64,000 nucleotides of DNA from positions 1-64,000 of the forward strand of contig CALSLT010000024.1 of NCBI GenBank assembly GCA_943787265.1. The letters run 5' to 3'. Below, piece by piece: positions 12,966 to 24,020 of the stretch. The notes under the pieces were generated by a model that saw only the letters and a list, made by a program, of their open reading frames with translations, was not told the origin of the DNA and searched no databases. Position numbers and translations under genes: made by a program. Each line of letters begins with the position of its first letter. The first letter of the stretch is position 1. Origin of the DNA: an uncultured Planctomycetaceae bacterium. GTDB lineage: Bacteria; Planctomycetota; Planctomycetia; Planctomycetales; Planctomycetaceae.

Positions 12966-13310
12966 TCAAAACGTATGTGACCACCAGTGATCGCTGCCGT
13001 CTTTGTCATCGTAGGCGACTGAATCCTGCCCCGTACCCACTGACGGATGCCCAAAGGAGAGCAAAGCGGCTTGTGCGTCGACGAGGCCCCGATCGCTCAA
13101 GCTCTGCTTGTTAAAGAAATTGGCAAAACACCGCGTGGCACTTTCATCGTCTTTGTCTGTCGGTTTGGTAATTCCATCGAGCGTTGCACCGAGTAAACGA
13201 CAGTGAGCTTGAACTTCGGCTGAGTTTCCCGAAACTAAGCGAGTCAAGTGGAATCCTGCGGCCGTATAAAACTGACGGAGTAATTTAGGATGACTCGAAC
13301 GCAAAGACAT
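12966..13310 (-). CDS. Hypothetical ORF upstream of the plus-strand PQQ gene
   Basis: A 114-residue frame from an ATG at 13310 (MSLRSSHPKLLRQFYTAAGFHL...) to a stop at 12966. Composition is protein-like (VSGNSAEVQAHCRLLGATLDG, GLVDAQAALLSFGHPSVG), but no signal peptide, membrane segment or known motif is visible. Its first 21 bases overlap the start of the divergent gene at 13290, which is unusual for two real genes, so either the true start is further in or this is the remnant of something longer. Not recognised. Confidence 0.3.
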   Translation of the reverse strand: MSLRSSHPKLLRQFYTAAGFHLTRLVSGNSAEVQAHCRLLGATLDGITKPTDKDDESATRCFANFFNKQSLSDRGLVDAQAALLSFGHPSVGTGQDSVAYDDKDGSDHWWSHTF

Positions 13311-16275
13311 TGGACGTCCGTGGTGATGGGCGTCCTCGCCATTGTCTGCCACGGAGTCTGGCAATCGTCCGCGAATGCGCAGGATCAGCGTCAGATCAAA
13401 CTTGCGACGAACAGCTTGAGTCGGTGGACAGTCAGAAAGGACTTTGTGTTTTGCTCGGTCCCGAGGACGCGGGGCTCGCCGTCGCATTGTGTCGTGACGG
13501 TCAGTATCTGGTGCATGGCCTGTGCACCAGCCAGGACGCGGTCAATCGAGTGCGGCAGGGCATCGACAAGGCCCGACCTCCGTGGGTGCCGTGTCAGTCG
13601 AGACCGGAACGATGAAACAGCTGCCATATTCAGACAACATCGTCAACCTCATCGTCGCCGAGAATCTCGATGCATCACTGCAGGCCGGGCTGCCCCTGAA
13701 AGAAGTGGTTCGAGTTCTCCGGCCAGGCGGTGTCGCCTGGCTTAACACTGATGGAAAATCGATCTCCACGAAGCAACTGAATGAACTGTCTGACGAAACC
13801 GGACTTAAGGGTTACAACATCATCCAGACGGTGCCCGCGTCTGGCTACAACTGCGAAAGCCTCGACCGAAAGCCATGGACGAGTGGACTCATCAGCGCGG
13901 CGACGCCAGCGGCAATCCGTTTCGAACGATCAACAGATTGGCGTGCCGACCGGAGTTCGCTGGGTGGCCGGCCCAACTGGCCGACCGGTGACCGCAAGGC
14001 TTCACGCCGTCGGCCGTCGCTTCGGGCCAGCATCTGGCCGTCGTATTTCAGGACGAGGTCGTCACCGAAAAGGGACTTCAAAAGGAACACTCGCTGATCG
14101 TCCGCGACGTTACAACGGGCTGCGTTTGTGGAGACGCAAGGCGGACTCGCTGGAGCTCATTCGGATGGGGGGCGGATCCTCACAAAGGTTGATGGAAAAC
14201 TGGTGGCCCTGGACGGTGAGACCGGGGAAGTGGACGCACACGTTATGACGTCGAAGCTCCGGGTGAGTTTATCCTCAGTGACGGGTTGCTTTCTCGTGGC
14301 GAACTCAAAAGAAGTCCGTGCTTTCGATGCTGAATTGGGAGAGAGGCGCTGGTCCCACTCCTCTGGTGTCTAAGCGAATGCGGGCGGGCGACGGACGGCT
14401 GTTCGTTCACGTCGACAACAGCCGCCGTGGAGACGATTCGCAACTTGCATGCTTTGATCTGCAAAACCGGAAAAGAAAAATGGAGAGTCTCCACGAAATC
14501 GTGGGCGAAGGGCGCGGCTTTCACCTTGGTCTTTTACAGCGATGGAGTCCTCGTCGCGGCTACCAAAGATGCGAACCACGCTGTCTCCGCTGACGATGGC
14601 TCACACTTGTGGAAATACACCTACGAGAAAATCGGGCACGGCGGCAGCTATGAAAAGTGATGTACTCCGACGGCCTCGTCCTGGATTCACACCGCCAATT
14701 CGAAAGGGACGAAGCAGTACGCGTGGGAAGGTCTCGATCCGATGACGGGCGAGATCAGAAAGCAGCTGCTGCAACCCAAAGAATACACCTACAAGCACCG
14801 CTGCAGTTACGACGTCGCCACCGCGCCAGTTTTTCCTGTGTGGCTCGATGGACTTTGCCGATCTGAAAACGGGCGACTACACGCACTTCGGAGCAAGCCG
14901 CACGTCATGTCGGACGGCGGGGCTCGTCCCGGCTAACGGTTTGATTTACACGTTCCCGCACGCGTGCGGTTGTTACGTGATGCTGCGCGGGTTCATCGCT
15001 CTGGAGACAAGTCCGCAGACCGCTCCCGTTGACGATGATCAGCGTCTGGAAAAGGGAGCCGCGTTCGGCGTCAAACACACGGGATCCGATTCTTCTCTGA
15101 CTGGTTGGCCGACGTATCGTCGAGATGTCGCGCGCAGTGGCAGCACCGGCGAGGCAGGTCCAACGAAACTCAACCGGCTCTGGAGCAGACGGGTCGCCGG
15201 CGAGGTTCCGGAATCCGTCGCACTCGAATGGAGCCACCACGATGCCAACTCACTCACCAGCCCCGTCGTGGCTCAGGGGCTGGCCTTCGCCGCGAGCAGC
15301 GATCAGCATCGCGTCGTCGCCCTCGACGCCGAAACCGGCGAGTCACGATGGGATTTCACAACTGGCGGACGCATCGACTGCCCCCCAACAATAGACGGCG
15401 GCTTGTGCCTGTTTGGTTCGCACGACGGATGGGTCTATTGCCTCACCGCGGACGATGGCGAACTCGTCTGGCGACTCCGAGCAACACCGCGGGACCGCCG
15501 GATTGTCGCATACGGGCAGATCGAATCGGCGCGGCCAGTCATGGGAGGAGTCCTCATCTATGACGGCCTCGCGTATTTTGTCGTCGGCCGACACAGTGAC
15601 TCGGACGGCGGACTGCTGGTGCAAGCTGTCAAGCCGGCAACCGGAGAACTCGTCTGGGCCGAACCCGTCACTGGCCATGAAGGAGTCCCCGACGTTTTGA
15701 CGGGCGGAAAAGGAACGATTCAACTGGCCTCATGGGAAGTCGACGCAAAAACTGGCAAGGCCAGGTCAGCCGGTTTCGAACGACTTCGCGGAGGTCGACT
15801 GGGACTGCTGAATGCCGCATGGGCGAAGCGACCGATCGCGATTCGGCGAAATCTATCGGAGTGGAAGACCGCAGATCGACCAACTGGCCAGATGCTCGCC
15901 TTTAACGAAGCGGCTACCTGCGGTTATCGGGCGTGCGGAAAAATCAGCACCGGTAACGGTCAGATGTCGGGCAATGCCGTGCTGTTCGCCAAAGCCGTTT
16001 CTGGAAAAGACTGGTCCGTCGAAATGCCCAACACTGCCCGCATGCGAGGCATGGTGGTCGCCGGCGAGCGGCTCTATGTGGCCGGAAATCTGTACGGAGA
16101 CGAAAAAGGCAAGAGTGCCATCAACGGCGTGCGTGCCTACAACCTTGCTGACGGAAAGGTCCTGGCCGAGCACGCCATCGAAGGCGGCCTTGTCCACGAT
16201 TGCCTCGCAGTTGCCGGAGAACGGCTCTACGTCTCGACGCAGGATGGAAGAGTGATCTGTCTGGGCTTGAAGTAG
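13290..16275 (+). pseudogene. Methyltransferase-like domain fused to PQQ-type beta-propeller, frameshifted 5' half
   Basis: ATG at 13290 with GGAG nine bases upstream; signal peptide ending near SSANAQD. Blocks in different frames give GLCVLLGPEDAGLAVALCRDGQYLVHGL, then a SAM-methyltransferase-like core (LPYSDNIVNLIVAENLD, LKEVVRVLRPGGVAWLN) and WTHQRGDASGNPFSNDQQIGVP. The clean 3' part (14848-16275) is a PQQ/quinoprotein-type propeller with repeats of the form VVALDAETGESRWDF, VYCLTADDGELVWRL, VKPATGELVWAEPV. A second copy of this architecture lies at 34144-37262 and lets the frames be assigned. Secreted; function unknown, with the propeller possibly binding a cofactor or scaffolding. About eight frame changes between 13400 and 14850. 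Confidence 0.65.
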
Positions 16276-16313
16276 AACGTAGAGTTCAAAGACGGTCCTG
16301 TGAAAAACAACAA

Positions 16314-18443
16314 ATGAGTGACTCGACTGACAAGCCGGACGCACTGTCGTCAGGTGCCCCATCGTTAAACGCTCCGTCTGAACGTCGCCGTCCACTGTCG
16401 AGGCGGAAGAAGCTGGCGTATTCGCTCGTCACAACGCTGCTGTTCTTTGCCTTGCTTGAGAGCGGATTGGCGTTGATGGGCGTGCAACTGGCGGTCGACC
16501 GTGGCGATCCCTACGTCGGGTTCGATGGCAGCTCGCCGCTGTTCGTTCCCGAAACAGCATCCGGCGGGGGCGATTCGTCGCGGATGTTCACCGCAAAGAG
16601 CAAACTCGCGTGGTTCAATGAACAGGGCTTCCCTCTCCACAAACCTCCCGGCACGCAACGCGTTTTCTGTCTGGGCGGATCAACCACTTATGGTCGGCCT
16701 TACGACGACTCGACGTCATTTCCCGGCTGGCTGCGTGAGTTGCTGCCGAGCGTCGCTCCGGATACTCAATGGGAAGTCATCAACGCCGGAGGAGTCAGCT
16801 ATGCCAGTTATCGTGTTGCCCGGCTGACTGAGGAGCTGGCTCAGTACGAACCTGACCTGTTCATCGTCTACACCGGGCACAACGAGTTCCTTGAAGATCG
16901 CACCTATGGTGAGATCAGGCATGCTTCACCACTACAGCGAGGTGCGCTGGCCACGCTGTCTCAATCACGGACCGCCGCGTTCGCGCAGCGAATGTTCGGC
17001 GGCCAGAACGGAAACCAGAACAACAATCGATTTCAACTGTCCGACGACGTCGACACCGTGCTCGACCACACGGTCGGCCCCACGACTTACCAGCGCGACG
17101 TCGAACAGCGACAGCGGATTATCGAGCACTTCGAGGTCAATCTGTCCCGCATCGTGGCGATCGCTCGAGAGTCCGGCGCCCAAGTCATGCTGGTCACACC
17201 CGCTTCCAACCTGAAAGACAGTTCGCCGTTTAAGAGTCAGCATGCGGCAGGGATGTCTGCTGAAACACTGCTGGAGTGGACTCGACAGTACGAGGCAGCG
17301 CGGCAACACGAACGCGATGGCCACCTGGAGGACGCTTTGCAGGCCTATGCCCGGGCTGAGAAGCTCGACTCATCGTTCGCGGAGCTTCACTGGCGAACCG
17401 GCCGGTTGCTGTTGAAGCAGAATCAATTCGAGCAGGCTCGTGCCGCATTCGCCCGGTCCATCGACGAAGACGTCTGCCCGCTGCGGGCGGTCAATGAGAT
17501 TCCGCGAATCATTCGCAACATGGCTGAGCAGTTGAACGTGCCCCTCGTCGATTTCGAGCAGCTGGTTGCTGAGCAGTGTCGTGCTGAGTTGGGCCACACA
17601 TCGCCCGGCCAGGAAATGTTCCTTGACCACGTGCACCCCACGATTGCCGCCAACGGTCAGCTGGCGAAGGCGATCGTTGACCGACTGATCGGCGCGGGAT
17701 TTATTGAGACGGACTCCGCCCCCACCGAAGAAGTGCTGGCTGAAGTTTCCCACCGAATCACTGCGTGCATCGACGACCGGCAGCATGCGATCGGTTTGCG
17801 TAACCTTGCCAAAGTTCTCAACTGGGCGGGCAAACATCGTGAAGCCGGATCGCTTGCCATGCGGGCCGTCGAGCAGCTGCCGGAGGATCCGGAAAGCCTG
17901 GTGCTCTCAGCAGCGTATCTCAACGAAACCGGCCGCATCGACAATTCCATTGAGCATTATCGGCGAGCCCTGCAGCATCGGCCGGACTACGCCACAGCTC
18001 ATCAGATGCTGGGCTCGGCACTGGTCGATCGAGGCCAACTGGATGAGGCTCTGGGGCACTTCAGAGAACTGGCTCGACTGCGCCCAGACGACTCTCACGC
18101 ATGGCAGATGGTCGGAGCGATTTACGCCGAGCAGGAGCAGTTCGACCCCGCTCTGTCGAACTTCGAGAAGGCACTGGCATTGAACAGCGACAATGCCGAC
18201 ATCCATTACAACCTGGCCAACACGCTGAGACATCTTGGTCGACGCAAGGATGCCATCAAACATTTTAGCCGTGCAGTCGAACTGAACCCCGACGACACAG
18301 ACGCCCGCAACAACCTCGGCGTCATGTTGATGCAGGACGATCGCATGAAAGAAGCCGTCCGGCAATTCCGTGAAGTGCTTCGGATTCGACCTGACGATCC
18401 CGTCGCGGCAGCCAACCTGCGCGACGCACAAGGCGAAAAGTAG
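16314..18443 (+). CDS. Membrane-anchored SGNH hydrolase with embedded and C-terminal TPRs
   Basis: ATG at 16314, 38 bases after the PQQ gene, so probably the same transcript. A basic N terminus precedes one membrane segment (LAYSLVTTLLFFALLESGLALMGV). The SGNH/GDSL core shows FCLGGSTTYG (Ser block), INAGGVSYASYR (Gly block), IVYTGHNEF (Asn block) and, much later, DHVHPT (Asp-His block). Between them, at about residues 315-390, a TPR-like stretch is inserted (YEAARQHERDGHLEDALQAYARAEKLD). After the Asp-His block come at least five TPRs (e.g. DNSIEHYRRALQHRPDYATAHQMLGSAL). 709 aa. Likely a cell-surface deacylase or acetyl-transfer helper acting on a polymer, with the TPRs binding partners. Catalytic call firm, substrate unknown. 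Confidence 0.75.
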   Translation: MSDSTDKPDALSSGAPSLNAPSERRRPLSRRKKLAYSLVTTLLFFALLESGLALMGVQLAVDRGDPYVGFDGSSPLFVPETASGGGDSSRMFTAKSKLAWFNEQGFPLHKPPGTQRVFCLGGSTTYGRPYDDSTSFPGWLRELLPSVAPDTQWEVINAGGVSYASYRVARLTEELAQYEPDLFIVYTGHNEFLEDRTYGEIRHASPLQRGALATLSQSRTAAFAQRMFGGQNGNQNNNRFQLSDDVDTVLDHTVGPTTYQRDVEQRQRIIEHFEVNLSRIVAIARESGAQVMLVTPASNLKDSSPFKSQHAAGMSAETLLEWTRQYEAARQHERDGHLEDALQAYARAEKLDSSFAELHWRTGRLLLKQNQFEQARAAFARSIDEDVCPLRAVNEIPRIIRNMAEQLNVPLVDFEQLVAEQCRAELGHTSPGQEMFLDHVHPTIAANGQLAKAIVDRLIGAGFIETDSAPTEEVLAEVSHRITACIDDRQHAIGLRNLAKVLNWAGKHREAGSLAMRAVEQLPEDPESLVLSAAYLNETGRIDNSIEHYRRALQHRPDYATAHQMLGSALVDRGQLDEALGHFRELARLRPDDSHAWQMVGAIYAEQEQFDPALSNFEKALALNSDNADIHYNLANTLRHLGRRKDAIKHFSRAVELNPDDTDARNNLGVMLMQDDRMKEAVRQFREVLRIRPDDPVAAANLRDAQGEK

Positions 18444-18544
18444 CCGGGACCGGGGATGTTTACGCAAGCTCTTGAGAATCTGGTTTCAGATATAAACGTT
18501 GTCACCCGGGCAAAGAGGACTGCGGCTGCCATAAACTGTGCTCA

Positions 18545-20396
18545 TCAAAACTGCGTTGAGAGCCGTTTCGCGATGCGGCGTGTGAATTCGTAGGGACTGG
18601 AGAGCGCTCGTTTCACGGCAGCGTGAGCGGCAGGCGTTCTGATACCTGACCACTCCAATGCTCGGATGGCATACATGCCGGCCAGCCAGTTGTCGTCCTC
18701 GATGGTTTTGAGGATTGTGGCGGCCCCATCATTCGACCGTCCCATTCGAGACAAGGCCAGAGCCGCAGCGATCCGCACCGTCGCATCCGCATGACCGGTT
18801 GTCTCCATAAGGGCGTCGCCCGCATCGACCACCTGCCAATTGCCCAGCCATGTGGCCGCCCAATAGCAAACGGGTGGAGCCTCGTCCTTCAGGCCCTTCA
18901 GCAGACTTTCAACGTCCTGTTTTTCTCCGGCTTCGATGATGTTGATCAGATCCCGGACGAGCGTCTTGTTCTCCGGCTGCGTTAGAATCTGAAACTTGCT
19001 TCCATATCGCTTGCCGAGGTCCTCCAGAATTGGCTCCGGAATCAGCCCCAAATCCCGAGTGCTGACCATCTGGTCGTACAGTTGAGTCCGCAGCGCCAGC
19101 AGAGTGTTTTCATACTGAGCGTCGCCAGCCAGATTCACAGTCTCGTGAGGATCACGGTGCAAATCGTATAACTCTTCTGTCGGGCGGACTGGATTGAAGA
19201 TGCGATCCTGCAACTGGTTGAGTTCACCCTCGGCGTGCAGGAGCTTCATCGTCCTCATGATGGCCTTTCCATCTTTATATTGGTTCGGCTGCACGTGGGG
19301 GATATGGGACATGAAATTGCGGATGTATTTGAAACGCTTCGTGCGAACGCTCCGCAGGATTTCGACGGTCTCATCGCAGCGGTCACGCGCAGAGAACACG
19401 GCTTTTCGGGGGACATAATCGTCGGCCAGAAAATCTCTTCCCTGGATGTGGTTCTCAATCGGAATGCCAGCCAGTCCCAGGCTGGTGGCGGTCACATCGA
19501 TTTGGTTGACCAGGTCATTGCGAGTCGCCCCCGCGAATCGCTCATTCGGCAGCCGCATGATCAAGGGAACTCGAATCCCCTCTTCGTAGACATACTGTTT
19601 GCCGCGAAGATGGCTGACTCCATGATCGGTCATGAAGAAGATCGCGGTGTTGTTCAGACGCTCGGCATCCTTCAGTTGCTGCACTGCCGATCCAACTTCG
19701 CGGTCGACCTGTAGCCATGAGCCCAGATAGTCTGCCCAGTCTTCTTTGAAGACCGAATGATCGGGATAGTACGGCGGGAGTGTTACATTATCCGGGTCGA
19801 CTTTTCCGCTGTCGTTCTTTCGGCTCTTGCCGCCCTTGAGCTGCAACACCGCAAAGAAGGGTCTGTCTTTCGGGCAATCAAGCCAATGGGCGCTGTCGTA
19901 TTTAAACTGGCTCCAGATGAAGTTGTAATCTGTCTTGCCGTGCTTGCCCTGGTGTTTGACTCCGGAATTCTGCGCTGTGTGGTAACCGGCTTGTTTGAAC
20001 AGCTCCGGGATCATCCTGATCGGCAGGTGGTAGCTGTCGTGATAGGCAGGACTGCCCATTCCCTTTCCTGAATCCATCTGGCTGCGATGATTGTGAACGC
20101 CGAGCGTTGTTTGGTTCATCCCTGTGATCATGGCCGAACGACTGGCCGAACAGACAGGTGCCGTGACAAGACGCGGCAGTAAAGGTCACACCCTGAGCCG
20201 CCAATGCATCGAGGTTGGGTGTCTTGATCGCCGTTTCACCATAAGGCCCAATATGGCAGGATGCATCTTCGACGATGATCCACAGAATGTTCGGACGATT
20301 GTCAGAAGCCGCAGTCAGGCCTGAATGGGTCGAGAAAAGAATGACCGCAGCAACGGCAAGGCGAGCAAAAAAAGACGATGCGATGATGTGATTCAT
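18545..20396 (-). CDS. Secreted sulfatase (S1 family, CxAxR type) with C-terminal HEAT-like region, one frameshift
   Basis: ATG at 20396, signal peptide (FFARLAVAAVILFSTHSGLTAA), then the metal-binding N terminus RPNILWIIVEDASCHIGPYG. Near 20165 the frame changes; the other frame continues APVCSASRSAMITGMNQTTL, so the formylglycine motif is CSASR, the alanine variant of CxPxR. FMTDHGVSHLRGK and YEEGIRVPLIMRLP follow in one open frame to 18545. The last 150 residues (PPVCYWAATWLGNW..., ATVRIAAALALSRMG) look like HEAT repeats, as in planctomycete heparan-N-sulfatase-like enzymes. The frameshift sits right before the active-site Cys; a single-base error is as likely as inactivation. Confidence 0.75.
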
Positions 20397-20435
20397 GATG
20401 ACTCGTTACGAAGGTATTCAACCAGATTTCGTCCG

Positions 20436-21998
20436 CTATTTTTTGATTTTGACGTCCGTCAGTTTCGCCCACGCTTCCCACTTCTGGATCAGGGAAGCGA
20501 CCAGCTCGGGGTGTTCAGCGGCGAGATCGTGGGCTTCGGTTCGGTCGGCTTGCAGATCGTAAAGTTCCCAGACTTTCGCGTGCTTGTCCCATGCGAGTTT
20601 CCAGTCGCCCTGACGGACGGCCCTGTTGGTGGACCAATGCCAGTACAGGTTGTCGTGAGCCTTGCGTTCTTTTCCCTCGAGTACCGGTACCAGAGTTTTG
20701 CCGTCCAGCGGGATAGTCTGTTCGCCAAAAGCCGGGTGTTTGTCTGGGTAGTCGGCTTTCGCCATGTCCAGGAAGGTGGGCAGGAAGTCGATGATGTGGC
20801 CGACCTGATCAGAGCGTGAGCCCCGTTTGATGGCAGCAGGCCAACGCGCCAGCAGCGGCGTCGAGATGCCACCTTCATGACAGTATTGCTTGTAGCGGCG
20901 CCACGGAGTATTTGATGCCGTGGCCCAACCGGGACCGACGTGGCTGTAATATTCCTTCGGGCCAGGGATGTGTTCCGGATTGTTTCCGCCTGGAGTTTCG
21001 GCGCAACCTCCGTTATCGGCCAGAAACAGAACCAGAGTGTTGTCGGCGACACCGACTTCATCCAGAGCATCCAGCAGGCGACCAACGTTCTGGTCAACCG
21101 AGTCAATCATGGCGGCGTAAACCTCCATGCGAAGTTGCTGCCACTCCTCGCCAATCGTCTTTGCCTGTTCCCAGTCTTTCGCTAGATCATCGCGGCCGGC
21201 GACGATCCAGCTTTCATCAACGAGGCCGAGTTTCAGTTGCTTTGCGAGGCGTTGTTGTCGCAAGACATCCCAACCGCCCGCATATTTGCCCTTGTACTTT
21301 GCTATGTCGGCCGGCTTAGCGTGAAGCGGATAGTGCGGTGCCGTGTAGGGAAGGTAGTGGAAGAACGGCTTACCGGAGGCGGAATGAGACTTAATCGTTT
21401 TGATCGCGTGGTCAGTGAAAGCGTCCGTGGTGTAGTAGTCGTCGGGGAAGTCGTCAAATTCGAGGAACACGTCATTGTGCCCGAAGGGGCGGACTCTCCC
21501 CCCTTTGAAATCAGGGTCGGGAATTTTGGGATTGAAAAAATTGCAGCAGCCATCCCACACACCATAGGCCTCATCAAATCCTCGATCGAAGGGGCGCGTT
21601 CCAACTTTTTTACCGTTGTGCCATTTGCCGGACATTCCGGTCGAGTAACCAGCGTGACGCATCGCTTCACCCAGAGTGAGCATGTTCTCTGTGATCAGTT
21701 CGTGCTGGCCGCGGCCACCATTGCGAGGATAGAGGCCGGTCAGGAGTGAGGCCCGAGTCGTGGTGCACTTGGCGTTGTTGTAGAACTGCGTGAACAGCAG
21801 TCCCTCAGCGGCCAGACGGTCGATGTTGGGAGTTTCAATTTCGGAGCCGTAACAACCGATGTCGGACCAGCCCATGTCATCGACCATGATCAGCACGATG
21901 TTCGGCCGCGACTGTGGAGCGGCCACCAGCGTTGCATTGCCAACCAACAACAAGAACGCAAGAAGTGAAAATCGTCGAAGGCAGAGGTTGTTATTCAT
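20436..21998 (-). CDS. Secreted arylsulfatase (S1 family) with CTTTR active-site motif
   Basis: 520 aa from the ATG at 21998; signal peptide MNNNLCLRRFSLLAFLLLVG. N-terminal metal ligands are in IVLIMVDDMGWSDIGCYGS. The motif for formylglycine formation is at residue 78 as CTTTR in NNAKCTTTRASLLTGLYP, with threonine at the position normally Pro or Ala. SGKWHNGKK, DNTLVLFLADNGG and CHEGGISTPLLARWP are the other standard blocks. It follows the neighbouring sulfatase by about 40 bases and is probably in the same operon. Substrate unknown; likely a sulfated polysaccharide fragment. Confidence 0.85.
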   Translation of the reverse strand: MNNNLCLRRFSLLAFLLLVGNATLVAAPQSRPNIVLIMVDDMGWSDIGCYGSEIETPNIDRLAAEGLLFTQFYNNAKCTTTRASLLTGLYPRNGGRGQHELITENMLTLGEAMRHAGYSTGMSGKWHNGKKVGTRPFDRGFDEAYGVWDGCCNFFNPKIPDPDFKGGRVRPFGHNDVFLEFDDFPDDYYTTDAFTDHAIKTIKSHSASGKPFFHYLPYTAPHYPLHAKPADIAKYKGKYAGGWDVLRQQRLAKQLKLGLVDESWIVAGRDDLAKDWEQAKTIGEEWQQLRMEVYAAMIDSVDQNVGRLLDALDEVGVADNTLVLFLADNGGCAETPGGNNPEHIPGPKEYYSHVGPGWATASNTPWRRYKQYCHEGGISTPLLARWPAAIKRGSRSDQVGHIIDFLPTFLDMAKADYPDKHPAFGEQTIPLDGKTLVPVLEGKERKAHDNLYWHWSTNRAVRQGDWKLAWDKHAKVWELYDLQADRTEAHDLAAEHPELVASLIQKWEAWAKLTDVKIKK

Positions 21999-22154
21999 GT
22001 CAGTCTATCGCGATCTGTTTTGAGACTTTGAATTGGATTTTGAGTGGAGATTCAGAGTTCCGAGGGACCAGCGAACGTATCAAGACAGTCGCAAACCTGC
22101 GCACGTTGATGGCAACACGGTCATCTCGAATGACGCGAATACGGCGGTAGTCGA

Positions 22155-23579
22155 CTACCTTGATTTCTTCTTTGCTTTGTTGCGTTTACTGCCCACGCCT
22201 CTGGCTGGTTCTGCGTTAGTCTCGGGAAAGAATTCTGCCAATTCCAATTTTAAAGTCGACAGCGATTCATCATCGGCGAGATTGCTCCATTCGTTCGGGT
22301 CGTTTCGCAAGTCGTAGAGTTCCTCGCTGCCATTGCTGTATCGAATGTACCGATGCGTTTCACTACGGACGGCGTGGTTGTTCTTTCCGAAGGTCGTCAA
22401 CGCTACGTTTGGCCATGCTGCAGTTGGGTTTGCCAGCATCGGTTTCAAGCTGACTCCTTCCAGTCCCTCTCGGGGCGGCAATCCACACAATTCGATCAGC
22501 GTCGGATAGATCGACAATAACTCAACCGGTCGCTTGCATGGTTTGCCCTGATCAATGCCCGGCACACTGATGATAAATGGAACACGGGTAGCTTGTTCCC
22601 ACAGCGATTGCTTCGCCCAGCGCTCCTTCTCACCCAGAAAAAATCCATGGTCCGAATACAGGACGACGATTGTATTGTCTGCGTGGGGACTGGATGCCAG
22701 AGCATCAAGTACACGCCCAACTTGTTCGTCAGTCCAACGGACACAGGCCAGGTACGACTGCACGGCTTCTTTCCAGCGTCCGCTTTCGACGAACCACGAA
22801 TGAGCTGGCGCGGCAGGAGCGTTCGTCAGTTTAGTTGCAATGCCTGGCAAGTCGTCACGGTCGCCATCTTTGACTTCTGGCAGCTTAATCGTGTCCGCGG
22901 AGATTTCATTGAACACTCGAGTCGGCGAATAGAATGGAACATGGGGGCGATAGAATCCAAGCGCAACGAAAAATGGTTGCTCGGATCGCATGCTGATGAC
23001 ATCGATCGCCCACGACGCATCGACATAATCCTGGAACAGTTCTTCCTCGTAAGACTGGCCGCCGAAATCCCATAGTCCTTTTGCGCCGTCGCGTGTCTCG
23101 GGGATTAGACGCTCATCGATCTTTTGGCGCTGCCCCGGCCGTGGGCCGACTTCGTCAAAGTCACCAGGAGGTATGCCTGAACCGTGGTAGATTTTACCCG
23201 CCGTGTAGGTCTTGTAACCGCTTGCCGCAAAATGACGCGGTAGCGTGACGTGGCTTTCCAGGGATTTGACAGTCCAGGGCTTTGGCGAATTCATGTACAC
23301 GCCGCTGGTCGATGGCCGCATCCCATACATGATGCTGGCTCGCGACGGATTGCAGATCGGTGCCTGGCAATGAGCGTTGGTGAATAACGTACCTCGTTTA
23401 GCAAGTCGATCGATATTGGGTGAATGAGCTTGCGGATGCCCGCCCAGGCAACCAACCCAGTTGTTCAAATCGTCAATCGCGATCAACAAAACGTTTGGCT
23501 GTTCCGCCTGCACAGAACCTGAAAACAACGCCGAGACCAACAGACCAGGAAATACGAACATCGACTTAGTGCGAATCAT
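22155..23579 (-). CDS. Secreted sulfatase, iduronate-2-sulfatase/choline-sulfatase-like
   Basis: Start at the ATG at 23579, which begins a signal peptide (MIRTKSMFVFPGLLVSALFSGSVQA); the longer frame to 23648 adds a second hydrophobic stretch and is less likely. 474 aa. PNVLLIAIDDLNNWVGCLGGHP holds metal ligands; canonical CNPSR at residue 76 in QAPICNPSRASIMYGMRPS; later GKIYHGSG, GFYRPHVPF, VVLYSDHGFFLGEKERWAKQ, and a YDLRNDPNEWSNL closing block. The GFYRPHVPF and DHGFFLGE blocks are characteristic of iduronate-2-sulfatase-like members. Ends in a basic tail (RNKAKKKSR). Confidence 0.85.
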   Translation of the reverse strand: MIRTKSMFVFPGLLVSALFSGSVQAEQPNVLLIAIDDLNNWVGCLGGHPQAHSPNIDRLAKRGTLFTNAHCQAPICNPSRASIMYGMRPSTSGVYMNSPKPWTVKSLESHVTLPRHFAASGYKTYTAGKIYHGSGIPPGDFDEVGPRPGQRQKIDERLIPETRDGAKGLWDFGGQSYEEELFQDYVDASWAIDVISMRSEQPFFVALGFYRPHVPFYSPTRVFNEISADTIKLPEVKDGDRDDLPGIATKLTNAPAAPAHSWFVESGRWKEAVQSYLACVRWTDEQVGRVLDALASSPHADNTIVVLYSDHGFFLGEKERWAKQSLWEQATRVPFIISVPGIDQGKPCKRPVELLSIYPTLIELCGLPPREGLEGVSLKPMLANPTAAWPNVALTTFGKNNHAVRSETHRYIRYSNGSEELYDLRNDPNEWSNLADDESLSTLKLELAEFFPETNAEPARGVGSKRNKAKKKSR

Positions 23580-23649
23580 GAGAAAACGCCTCAGCAGGAA
23601 CGACGGTACGAATAGTACGAAAGAATAGTTTAAGAACCGGTCGAGCAAT

Positions 23650-24020
23650 CATCGAGCGGCGTGATCGAATGTGGCTCGCGCGTCACTCTCGGGCTCTGAT
23701 GGACAGCGTTCACTTCGAGTCGAAGAGATTAAGTCTAGCTGGCGTGGTCGTTTGAGATTTTTGTGCCATGCTCCTTGAGATTCGAACGCTCCACGGGAGT
23801 CAGGCTTGTCGAGGAACGCTTCAAACGGGGCAGGCTGGGTTTTCGGTTTTCAGGTCTAAATTGAACTCGATGTCTTCGATAGCCTGGCGATAGTCTGTCG
23901 ATTTTTCTAAACGTAGTTTGGCACGGCGAATCAGATTGGATGCACTGTCGGGGTGAGCTAAACCGAATCTCTTTGATAAGCTTGCAATTTTCTCGCATGT
24001 CCAACAGGGCCGTCAGGAGA
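23650..24020. other. Stretch without a recognisable complete gene
   Basis: Short open frames only. On the minus strand a reading around 23850-23950 gives ...RRAKLRLEKSTDYRQAIEDIEFNLD..., which is protein-like but bounded by stops and frame changes, so it may be a decayed fragment. No repeat or RNA gene seen. Confidence 0.3.
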
